Notes: a model not told the origin generated them from the sequence alone. A stretch of DNA of 6,270 nucleotides from Bacteroidia bacterium (GCA_030433225.1 JAUIMD010000130.1:1-6270); one strand, 5' to 3'; positions 1-6,270 are shown, counted from the stretch's first letter. Numbers and translations: made by a program.

Positions 1-1895
1 GACATTTATACGAAGCCGCTGTGGCGCACTATGCGGCAACCGGCAAATCCACCTTACTGAATATAGCCACTAAAAATGCCGATTTGCTTGTGCAGGATTT
101 TGGCCCGGGAAAATTGGAATTTGGCCCGGGACACCAGATTGTGGAAATGGCTCTGGTGCGGCTTTACCATGCCACCGGGAAAAAAGAATACCTCAACCTG
201 GCCAAATATTTTTTAGACATTCGCGGGCCGGGAGGCGAGGCCTACAGCCAGGCGCATGAAAAAGTTGTGCACCAGAAAGAACCTGTAGGGCATGCCGTAA
301 GGGCCACCTATATGTATTCTGCCATGGCCGATATTGCTTCGCTGTACTCCGATACAACCTATAAAAATGCCCTGCGCACCATTTGGGACGACCTGGTAAA
401 CAAAAAAACCTACGTTACAGGGGGCATTGGTTCAGGGGGTGGAAATGAAGGCTTTGATGCCGCGTATGACCTGCCCAACATGTCGGCCTATTGCGAAACC
501 TGTGCCTCGGCCGGAAACATTTTTTGGAACAAGCGCATGTTTTTACTGGAGGGTGATGCCCGGTATTACGACGTGCTGGAGAAAACCCTGTACAACGCGT
601 TTCTTTCCGGCGTTTCGCACAGTGGCGATCGCTTTTTTTACCCCAACGTACTGGAATCCATGGGACAACACAAACGCAGTGCCTGGTTTGGCTGCGCCTG
701 CTGTCCACCCAATGTTGCCCGCCTGCTTCCATCCCTTCCAGGGTACATTTATGCCCAACAGGGCACCGATGTATTTGTAAATTTATTTATGAGCAATACG
801 GCTGTACTTCCTTTAGGTAAGGACTCGCTGCGCATACAACAGGAAACTGCTTATCCGTGGGATGGCCGGGTAAAAATGTACATCAGCCCCCCAAAAGCAG
901 AAAAATTTGCGTTGAAAATCCGCATTCCGGCCTGGGCCCGTGGATCTGTTTTGCCGGGCGAACTGTACCATTTTTCAGATTCGCTGGCACCCGAATTTAA
1001 ACTCACCATAAACAATGCCCCGGCCACCTACCATATGAACAATGGCTATGCCGTACTGCTGCGCAAATGGACCAAAGGGGATGTAGTTGAACTGTACCTG
1101 CCAATGCTGCCACGGGTGGTGGAGGCCAACAACAACGTTAAGGCCGATAGAAATAAATTTGCCGTACAGCAAGGCCCCATTGTATATGCAGCAGAATGGC
1201 CCGATGCCCGGGATGGAAAAGTGCTTAACCTGATATTTTCGAAGCATCAACCGTTGCAATCCCGGTTCGACTCCACTTTTTACGGTGGGGCAAGCCGCAT
1301 ACAAGCAAGCGCCAGGGCAGCCGTTGCGACCAAAGATGGAGGCATCTCTTTTCAGTCCGAACAACGGCTATGGCTAACGCCGTATTATTTGTGGAACAAC
1401 CGGGGGCCGGGTGAAATGATGGTTTGGCTCCCTTACACCGAAAGCAGTATCCGGCCTCTTCCTTTCCCCAGCATTGCCAGTACCAGCCGCATAAGCTGGC
1501 AGGTAACACCCAGTGCACCTCAATCCATTAACGATCAGTTGATGCCAACATCGGCCAATGACCACCAGTTTCCGTTTAGTCACTGGTGGCCCTTAAGCGA
1601 CACTACGGTTTGGGTGGAATGCAATTTTGGCAAAAGCCTGCAGGCATCGCAAACCAAAGTGTATTGGTTTGACGACGGCCCTTTTGGTGGATGCCGGATT
1701 CCTGAAAAATGGGAAGTACGGTACAAAAAAGGCAATACCTGGGTTCCGGTAAAAAACCTCAACGCCTACCAGGTTACAAAAGATGCCTGGAACGAAATGC
1801 AGTTTACACCGGTAAACACCTCCGCCCTACGCCTGTATGTGCAGTTACCGGAAAAATTTTCTGCCGGGATACATGAGTGGGTTGTGGAGGAGTAA
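1..1895 (+). CDS. Glycoside hydrolase family 127 (beta-L-arabinofuranosidase-like, DUF1680), 5'-truncated by the window edge
   Basis: This is the C-terminal part of a GH127 enzyme, a family that releases beta-L-arabinofuranose from plant glycans. The frame is open from position 3 and encodes HLYEAAVAHYAATGKS, a typical internal GH127 segment, so the GTG at 21 is not the start. Numbering from that GTG, the Zn/cysteine-nucleophile site is intact: CETC (E159, C161) and GCACCPPN (C227, C228), matching Glu338, Cys340, Cys417 and Cys418 of Bifidobacterium HypBA1. H91 (GHAVRA) matches His270, and H38 (PGHQ) is probably another substrate-binding histidine. By alignment with HypBA1, roughly 170-180 residues plus any signal peptide lie upstream. 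Residues about 250-500 are beta-sandwich, and about 500-624 form an extra C-terminal module with the signature YWFDDGPFGGCRIP. Family assignment is firm; the exact sugar specificity is inferred, since GH127 relatives vary. A weak hairpin follows the stop, and the next gene has its own promoter. Confidence 0.93.
   Translation, partial: HLYEAAVAHYAATGKSTLLNIATKNADLLVQDFGPGKLEFGPGHQIVEMALVRLYHATGKKEYLNLAKYFLDIRGPGGEAYSQAHEKVVHQKEPVGHAVRATYMYSAMADIASLYSDTTYKNALRTIWDDLVNKKTYVTGGIGSGGGNEGFDAAYDLPNMSAYCETCASAGNIFWNKRMFLLEGDARYYDVLEKTLYNAFLSGVSHSGDRFFYPNVLESMGQHKRSAWFGCACCPPNVARLLPSLPGYIYAQQGTDVFVNLFMSNTAVLPLGKDSLRIQQETAYPWDGRVKMYISPPKAEKFALKIRIPAWARGSVLPGELYHFSDSLAPEFKLTINNAPATYHMNNGYAVLLRKWTKGDVVELYLPMLPRVVEANNNVKADRNKFAVQQGPIVYAAEWPDARDGKVLNLIFSKHQPLQSRFDSTFYGGASRIQASARAAVATKDGGISFQSEQRLWLTPYYLWNNRGPGEMMVWLPYTESSIRPLPFPSIASTSRISWQVTPSAPQSINDQLMPTSANDHQFPFSHWWPLSDTTVWVECNFGKSLQASQTKVYWFDDGPFGGCRIPEKWEVRYKKGNTWVPVKNLNAYQVTKDAWNEMQFTPVNTSALRLYVQLPEKFSAGIHEWVVEE
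99..131 (+). repeat. 12-bp direct repeat inside the GH127 gene, 21-bp period
   Basis: TTTGGCCCGGGA occurs at 99-110 and again at 120-131. The 21-bp spacing keeps the frame, so the protein reads FGPGKLE followed by FGPGHQI. The first FGPGK and the later PGH are usual in GH127. The second copy of FG looks like local duplication or drift, with no sign of mobile DNA. Confidence 0.5.
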
Positions 1896-1966
1896 TGCAC
1901 AACCGCATTTTTACACCGGAAAGATGGGTGTTTTTACCGGTAGTAAGGCAGCATTACAAGCACTAA
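1895..1966 (+). other. Possible 23-codon small ORF overlapping the GH127 stop (TAATG)
   Basis: The GH127 stop TAA (1893-1895) shares its last A with an ATG (1895-1897), giving a TAATG stop/start overlap. GGAGG lies just upstream, and the frame runs 23 codons (MHNRIFTPERWVFLPVVRQH...) to TAA at 1964-1966. The GGAGG also encodes the terminal Glu-Glu of GH127, so it may be accidental. The peptide has no recognisable domain, signal peptide or membrane helix, and it spans the candidate terminator hairpin. It is listed because the geometry is that of translational coupling, but chance is the likelier explanation. Confidence 0.1.
1913..1935 (+). terminator. Weak candidate intrinsic terminator after the GH127 gene
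   Basis: ACACC (1913-1917) can pair with GGTGT (1927-1931) across a 9-nt loop, and five T residues end at 1935. A 5-bp stem is short for an intrinsic terminator. An alternative pairing ACCGG (1915-1919) with CCGGT (1937-1941) competes with it. The position 18 bp past the GH127 stop is right. No stronger hairpin is visible in the 221-bp spacer. Confidence 0.22.
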
Positions 1967-2020
1967 AAAAGCGGGATTATTAACAAAACTTAAATCCGAA
2001 ATAATTTTTTTCCGACCATA

Positions 2021-2049
2021 TTGGCATATCTGAATTAGCTATACATTTG
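2021..2049 (+). promoter_or_regulatory. Bacteroidota-type sigma-A promoter for the hydrolase-transporter operon
   Basis: The -7 element TACATTTG (2042-2049) matches the Bacteroidota consensus TAnnTTTG exactly. A TTG -33 element (2021-2023) lies 18 nt upstream, within the spacing usual for this phylum. Transcription should begin near 2055-2057, leaving a leader of about 60 nt before the ATG at 2117. It sits in AT-rich DNA between a gene end and the next start. No operator palindrome, riboswitch-like fold or strong ribosome binding site is visible in the leader. Confidence 0.6.
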
Positions 2050-2116
2050 GTGCAAAAATATCTATTACTTCTTACACAATAATCCACTATAAAACAACCC
2101 AATACACCCATCTGCC

Positions 2117-3064
2117 ATGAGCATAAAACCGCTTCTTCTCTTTTCATTTTTTGTGATTTTTGCGTGTACACCTCTCGCGCAGGAAGAGGTGCCCGTTCTC
2201 GTATCTCCCCCCATTTTGTCGGTACCCATCAACATCGCCCCCGATACGGTTCCTTACCTTAGAAACATTATCCAGCCTGATTTTCAACAGGTGCTTCAGA
2301 ATGCCATGTTTTCAAACGAGCGTTGGAAAAGGCTGATTCAGCAAAAGAAAATGGCCATTGGTGTGGTAGACCTAAGTAACCCTTACCAACCCCAGTACGC
2401 CCGTTTAAATGGTAACGTAATGATGTACGCAGCCAGTTTACCTAAAATAGCCATTTTGCTTGCTGTGATGGACGGAATTGAAAAGGGTGAAATCACCGAA
2501 ACGCCCGAGTTGCAGGTAAGTATGCGCCAAATGATCAGCAGATCAAGCAACAGTGCTGCCACCGAATTAATTGACCTGGTGGGATTTGAAAACATTGAAA
2601 AGGTATTAAAATCGCCCGAGTACGACTTGTATGACGAGCAGTTTGGCGGAGGATTGTGGGTTGGAAAAAGGTATGCAAAAACCGGGGAACGCCGCCCCGA
2701 CCCATTAAAAGGAATTAGCCATGGAGCAACGGTTACTCAGGTTTGCCGCTTTTATTACATGATGGCGTATGGCAAACTCGTATCGCCCGAGCGTTCCAGT
2801 CAAATGCTCGATTACATGGACAATCCGGAGATTAACCATAAATTCGTAAACACCTTAAAAAAACGAGCCCCCAAAGCGCACCTTTACCGCAAATCGGGTA
2901 CCTGGCAAAATTTTCATGCCGATTCTGTATTGGTATGGGGGCCTGAAAGAAGATATATTTTGGTAGTTTTACTGGAAGATGCAGATGGCGAATCCATTCT
3001 TCGTAATGTGGCTTCGGTTATCGATAATATGCTAAACACTCATGAAGCAGGAGCGGATTTATGA
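2117..3064 (+). CDS. Exported class A beta-lactamase-like serine hydrolase
   Basis: This 315-residue protein has the three motifs of the penicillin-binding protein/class A beta-lactamase fold: SLPK (nucleophile S107, K110), SSN (143-145, the SDN-type motif) and KSGT (259-262). The N-terminus MSIKPLLLFSFFVIFAC is a signal peptide. Cys17 could be lipidated (IFAC is an imperfect lipobox), or signal peptidase I could cut after PLAQ, so it acts in the periplasm or on a membrane. A proline-rich linker (about 23-50) precedes the catalytic domain. The omega-loop region after SSN (about 170-186, LYDEQFGGGLWVGKRY) shows no ExxLN motif, so the deacylating Glu166 of true beta-lactamases appears absent. 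A peptidase- or esterase-type serine hydrolase is likelier than antibiotic resistance; the substrate is unknown. The ATG at 2117 is chosen because it immediately precedes the signal peptide; no Shine-Dalgarno is seen. The gene overlaps the transporter gene by 23 bp. Confidence 0.88.
   Translation: MSIKPLLLFSFFVIFACTPLAQEEVPVLVSPPILSVPINIAPDTVPYLRNIIQPDFQQVLQNAMFSNERWKRLIQQKKMAIGVVDLSNPYQPQYARLNGNVMMYAASLPKIAILLAVMDGIEKGEITETPELQVSMRQMISRSSNSAATELIDLVGFENIEKVLKSPEYDLYDEQFGGGLWVGKRYAKTGERRPDPLKGISHGATVTQVCRFYYMMAYGKLVSPERSSQMLDYMDNPEINHKFVNTLKKRAPKAHLYRKSGTWQNFHADSVLVWGPERRYILVVLLEDADGESILRNVASVIDNMLNTHEAGADL
3042..3064 (+). other. 23-bp gene overlap and likely translational coupling site
   Basis: The transporter ATG (3042-3044) lies inside the last eight codons of the hydrolase gene, whose TGA is at 3062-3064. 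No Shine-Dalgarno precedes 3042. Inside the overlap, AGGAG (3049-3053) stands 7 nt before an ATGA at 3061-3064, the classical coupling geometry. That second ATG is out of frame with the transporter and stops after 8 codons at 3087. The transporter frame therefore most likely starts at 3042, reached by ribosomes finishing the hydrolase. Confidence 0.55.
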
Positions 3065-5912
3065 CATATTCCACACCACACCATTAAAGCGGTTTTATTT
3101 ACGCGTATTTGATGTACGCCAGGGAGAAGTAAAAAGAGTCATGCTAATGCAACTGACCATTTTCCTTCTCATTTCTACGGTATTGCTGTTTAAGCCTACC
3201 ATCAATTCGCTTTTTCTATCAGAGGTGGGCATAAAAAAGTTACCAATTGCCTTTATTTTGGTCGCTTTTTTAGCCGGTATAATCACCTTGTTTTATTCCC
3301 GCTTTTTAAACCGCATTCCGCTTAATAAAATTATACAGTTCACCCTGTTCACCTCAGTTATAGCCCTCAGTGCTTTTTCGGTGCTGCTAAAAATGAATTG
3401 GATAGACCACTGGGTGCTGTACTTTTTTTATGCCTGGATATCCATTTTTGGGGTATTGGCAACGTCGCAATTCTGGATACTTGCCAACCTTATTTTTAAT
3501 GCCCGAGAGGCCAAACGGCTGTTCAGTTTAATTGGCGGAGCCGCTATTGCCGGAGGCATTTTCGGAGGCTATCTGACCTCAGTACTGGCCTCCTTACTGG
3601 GAAGCGAAAATCTGCTGTTTATCGGGGTGCTTTTTTTGCTGGCGTGCATCCCCCTTACCCGCCTCATTTGGAAAAGCAATACCGAAGTATCGCAATCGGT
3701 ATTTATTCGAAAAGAGCGCATGGGAAAAGTCTCCGAGCATCCATTACGCTTGATTCTTAACTCCAAACACCTCACCTACATGGCTGTAATCACAGCCTTA
3801 AGTGTACTGGTGGCCAAACTGGTAGAATTTCAGTTCAGTGCCATTTCCTCCCAAAAAATTACCAACCCCGATGATTTGACGGCATTTTTTGGATTCTGGT
3901 TTTCCAACTTTAACATTTTGTCGTTGCTCATTCAATTGTTTATAACACGCAGAGTTGTGGGGATGTACGGGGTAGGTGTTTCGTTATTTTTTCTTCCGGT
4001 GGGCATTTTGCTGGGTGCCATTTCCATCCTGGTTTCTCCCGGATTATTCTCGGCTATTTTTATAAAAGCCAGCGATGGCAGCCTGAAACAATCCGTTAAT
4101 AAATCAGCCACCGAATTGCTGGCACTCCCCATACCCGGTGAAATAAAACAGCAAACCAAAACCTTTATCGATGTATTTGTAGATAGTTTCGCCACCGGCT
4201 TTGGGGGTATTCTGCTCATCATCCTTATCAGTGGGTTTAACATTTCAGTGCAGGCGGTAAGCATTCTTATTCTGTTGCTTATCGGGTTGTGGATTCGTTT
4301 CATTGTAAAAATCAGGCAGGAGTACATTTCGCAATTCAAAAGCAAGCTAAACCTGCAGGAGGTGCCGGTAAAAAGCAAAGGAGGGCTGCTCGACCTGACC
4401 AGCGAATCGGTGTACAGCGGGCTGCTGAACGTACTGGAAAGCGGCAGCGACAAACAAATTTTATACGTACTGAAACATACCGATGACCTGAAGCACGAAA
4501 AACTCTTTACCCCTCTAAAAAAGTTGCTGGCGCACCCTTCCCCCGAAATTGTGTTGGAGGCCATCCGTAAATTGTATTTTTATCGCACAGAAAACCTTTC
4601 GGAACAGATTGCCCCGCTGGTGCATGCCGCGGATGCCATAAAGGTGGCAGCCATTGAATATTTGATTGAACATGCCGGCACAAACCGAATGGAGCTGTTG
4701 CAGCACTACCTCCGTTCGGCCGATGTTACGATTTGTTTGGCAGCACTGCTTGCGCTCAGCAACGAAACCCGCGATACCCCGGAAATAAGGGAACAATACA
4801 AGTTTACTGCGTTGGTAGAGGAAAAGCTTCAGGAACTCATCCACTGCACATCGCCGGACGAAAAACAATACCGGACACTGCAGCTTTTACACATCATTAG
4901 TGCTGCCAAGCTTACCACACACTATGCATTTATAGTGGATTCCTTAAGCCATAGCGACGAGGCCATTCAAAAGGCCGCCACAAAGGCTGCAGGCCGTACC
5001 CTGGATGGGTACTTTATACCCTTACTGCTCGAATCTTCGGCCAACATTGCCCTGCGCGAGGAGGCCACCTCGGCTCTGGCTCAGTTTGGGTTTCGCCTTA
5101 TTGAGGTGCTGCAGCAAAAGGTTCGTTCCGAATCCCTGTCCACAGAAATAATTTGCAACATCCCCATCGTTCTTGAAAAAATTGGAACACAGTATGGGGT
5201 GGACTACCTTTTTGAATTGCTGGAATACAAAGAAACTTCTGTAAGAAACCAGGCCGTTATTTGTTTGTGGAAACTAAAACAATCCAGGCCCCACCTTACC
5301 TTTTACAACAAGCGAATCATCCACAACATTTACGAGGAGGCCCGGCTTTTTATGAATACCCTAACGGCCCTGTACGTGCAACAGGAAAACCAACAACTGG
5401 GCTATACCACCAGCGAGGCCCTGCGCGATGCCAACAACAGCCTGATACATTTGCTGGAAAAAAGACTGGATGACAACCTGTATCGGATTTTCAAGTTTTT
5501 AGGACTGAAATACCCGCCCGACGAGATCAATACCATTTACCGCGAGCTGAAAAGTGGCAAAACGGAAATGCGCATCAACGCCATTGAGTTTCTGGACAAC
5601 CTGCTGGACACTGACCTGAAACGTATTTTAATTCCGATTATAGAAACTTCGCTCACCGAAACCATTACACGCGAAGTTTTAAAAGACCTGAAGATTAAGA
5701 TTATAGGACAACACGAATGCTTTACAATGCTAATGGAAGGAAAAGATGTAAAGCTGAAACTGGCCGTTTTGTACCTGCTTTCGGTACTTAAAGACCAACG
5801 CTACCTGCCACTGGCCAGCAATTATGCCAACCATCCTGATAAAAAAATTAAGACGTTTGCCCTGAAAGCCATTCGGGCCATGAGTGAAGAACCCAACGGT
5901 GCGGAACCATAG
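3042..5912 (+). CDS. NTT-type (ATP/ADP translocase-like) transporter fused to HEAT-like repeats
   Basis: The 956-residue protein has two halves. Residues about 34-423 hold roughly 12 membrane helices (near 34-52, 66-86, 97-117, 122-148, 160-183, 190-209, 244-262, 280-300, 309-333, 335-345, 376-397, 402-423). Family-typical segments are FNAREAKRLFSLIGG (152-166), VEFQF (261-265), AFFGFWFSNFN (281-291) and IKASDGSLKQSVNKSATELL (341-360) followed by FIDVFVD (375-381). These fit the nucleotide transporter (NTT/TLC) relatives of the major facilitator fold. Residues about 455-945 are soluble paired amphipathic helices, HEAT-like, clearest near 498-570, 636-682 and 900-946, probably cytoplasmic. NTT-HEAT fusions are known in free-living bacteria, and their substrates are mostly undefined, so nucleotide transport here is inferred, not shown. 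No cyclic-nucleotide-binding domain is evident. The ATG at 3042 is the only in-frame start before Met34, which would sit at the start of the first helix. It is probably co-transcribed with the hydrolase gene. Confidence 0.85.
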   Translation: MKQERIYDIFHTTPLKRFYLRVFDVRQGEVKRVMLMQLTIFLLISTVLLFKPTINSLFLSEVGIKKLPIAFILVAFLAGIITLFYSRFLNRIPLNKIIQFTLFTSVIALSAFSVLLKMNWIDHWVLYFFYAWISIFGVLATSQFWILANLIFNAREAKRLFSLIGGAAIAGGIFGGYLTSVLASLLGSENLLFIGVLFLLACIPLTRLIWKSNTEVSQSVFIRKERMGKVSEHPLRLILNSKHLTYMAVITALSVLVAKLVEFQFSAISSQKITNPDDLTAFFGFWFSNFNILSLLIQLFITRRVVGMYGVGVSLFFLPVGILLGAISILVSPGLFSAIFIKASDGSLKQSVNKSATELLALPIPGEIKQQTKTFIDVFVDSFATGFGGILLIILISGFNISVQAVSILILLLIGLWIRFIVKIRQEYISQFKSKLNLQEVPVKSKGGLLDLTSESVYSGLLNVLESGSDKQILYVLKHTDDLKHEKLFTPLKKLLAHPSPEIVLEAIRKLYFYRTENLSEQIAPLVHAADAIKVAAIEYLIEHAGTNRMELLQHYLRSADVTICLAALLALSNETRDTPEIREQYKFTALVEEKLQELIHCTSPDEKQYRTLQLLHIISAAKLTTHYAFIVDSLSHSDEAIQKAATKAAGRTLDGYFIPLLLESSANIALREEATSALAQFGFRLIEVLQQKVRSESLSTEIICNIPIVLEKIGTQYGVDYLFELLEYKETSVRNQAVICLWKLKQSRPHLTFYNKRIIHNIYEEARLFMNTLTALYVQQENQQLGYTTSEALRDANNSLIHLLEKRLDDNLYRIFKFLGLKYPPDEINTIYRELKSGKTEMRINAIEFLDNLLDTDLKRILIPIIETSLTETITREVLKDLKIKIIGQHECFTMLMEGKDVKLKLAVLYLLSVLKDQRYLPLASNYANHPDKKIKTFALKAIRAMSEEPNGAEP

Positions 5913-5916
5913 TCCC

Positions 5917-6270
5917 TTATTTGGCGCGAATTACCCGATCGATTTTTGAAGCCAGCGCATTGTGATCGATGGCAGAGTTCTTTTTGAGTACGTTTGACAT
6001 GAGGGCTACCAGGTAAGTAGTTCCATCAGGATGCTCCACTACAATTACTGAATTCATAAAATTGTTTTTGTTGCCCATGTACTTTTTGCAGGTGTAGCCC
6101 TCTTCGGGTTGGCACTGGTACAGGCTGCCCGATTTAAAATAAACGGCCGCCTTATCCAAATCAGGGGATGAGGCATAGCGAATTCGGGTGGCCGTAGCGT
6201 ACATCAGTCGTTTTATTTCAAGGCTGGATGGGGCATCTACCAACTGCCCTTTTTCCATTGCTACCAGGTA
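5917..6270 (-). CDS. C-terminal part of a second class A beta-lactamase-like serine hydrolase, 5'-truncated by the window edge
   Basis: The minus-strand frame is open to the window edge: YLVA precedes the internal ATG at 6256-6258, so that ATG is not the start, and 117 C-terminal residues are visible. Numbered from the edge, KSGS (46-49, codons from 6135 downward) is the K[ST]G motif of the penicillin-binding/class A beta-lactamase fold. The upstream EIKRLMYATATRIRYASSP helix region and downstream FMNSVIVVEHPDGTTYLVALMSN (beta strands, then a final helix SKIDRVIRAK) fit the fold's C-terminus. The nucleophile SxxK and SxN motifs lie outside the window. Cys53 and Cys61 flank a loop after KSG and could form a disulfide in an exported protein. 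The gene is convergent with the transporter gene, 4 bp away. It has the same fold as the hydrolase at 2117-3064 but is divergent in sequence, so it is an old paralogue rather than a recent copy. Confidence 0.75.
   Translation of the reverse strand, partial: YLVAMEKGQLVDAPSSLEIKRLMYATATRIRYASSPDLDKAAVYFKSGSLYQCQPEEGYTCKKYMGNKNNFMNSVIVVEHPDGTTYLVALMSNVLKKNSAIDHNALASKIDRVIRAK

Noticed and set aside
21..23. GTG as the start of the GH127 gene
   Set aside because: The frame is open upstream to the window edge and encodes typical GH127 sequence (HLYEAA), and essential N-terminal parts of the fold would be missing.
415..780. Overlapping alternative-frame ORFs on both strands within GH127
   Set aside because: They coincide with the conserved GH127 active-site region in the real frame and have low-complexity translations rich in Pro, Arg, Cys and His.
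1974..2011. GGATT/AATCC hairpin with T7 run as a terminator
   Set aside because: The stem is 5 bp with a 14-nt loop, and the T-run starts 8 nt after the stem, a poor geometry for intrinsic termination.
1974..2085. 8-bp inverted repeat GGATTATT (1974-1981) / AATAATCC (2078-2085)
   Set aside because: The arms are 96 nt apart and do not extend; a match of this length is expected by chance in an AT-rich 220-bp spacer.
1980..2171. 63-codon minus-strand ORF across the spacer
   Set aside because: It covers the promoter and signal-peptide start of the hydrolase gene and has no recognisable features.
3932..4564. 210-codon minus-strand ORF inside the transporter gene
   Set aside because: It lies antisense to strongly family-like transporter sequence, its translation is Ser/Arg/Cys-rich with no domain, and no promoter or start signal supports it.
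5900..5960. Bidirectional terminator between the convergent genes
   Set aside because: Only 4 bp separate the stops, and I find no stem-loop with a T-run on either strand.
6256..6258. Minus-strand ATG as the start of a stand-alone 113-residue protein
   Set aside because: The frame stays open through the window edge (YLVA before the Met), and the visible part is only the C-terminal end of a serine hydrolase fold.

Overview
The window reads as a chromosomal stretch of a Bacteroidota bacterium, probably a free-living Cytophagales-like lineage (inference). The grounds are a Bacteroidota-type promoter (TTG, 18 nt, TACATTTG), start codons without a clear Shine-Dalgarno sequence, moderate GC with AT-rich intergenic DNA, and protein families common in that phylum: a GH127 glycosidase with a C-terminal beta module, and an NTT-type transporter fused to HEAT-like repeats. 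I see no tRNA or rRNA gene, no CRISPR array, no insertion sequence and no integrase.

Layout. (1) Positions 1-1895, plus strand: the 3' part of a GH127 (DUF1680) beta-L-arabinofuranosidase-like gene whose true start lies upstream of the window. (2) Positions 1896-2116: a 221-bp AT-rich spacer with a weak hairpin/T-run and a good Bacteroidota promoter for the next genes. A 23-codon ORF overlaps the GH127 stop but is poorly supported. (3) Positions 2117-3064, plus strand: an exported or lipid-anchored class A beta-lactamase-like serine hydrolase. (4) Positions 3042-5912, plus strand: a 956-residue membrane protein with a 12-helix NTT-like (ATP/ADP translocase-like) half and a roughly 500-residue HEAT-like half; it overlaps the hydrolase gene by 23 bp. 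(5) Positions 5917-6270, minus strand: the C-terminal part of a second, divergent serine hydrolase of the same superfamily, convergent with the transporter gene and only 4 bp from it.

How the genes may work together. The GH127 gene looks like a separate carbohydrate-degradation unit ending here. The hydrolase and transporter genes look like one transcript from the promoter at 2021-2049 and are probably translationally coupled. A second hydrolase of the same fold lies on the other side of the transporter. A periplasmic acyl-serine hydrolase paired with an inner-membrane NTT-HEAT protein is the least explained part of the window. A shared role at the cell envelope is plausible, but the substrate of neither protein can be read from the sequence.
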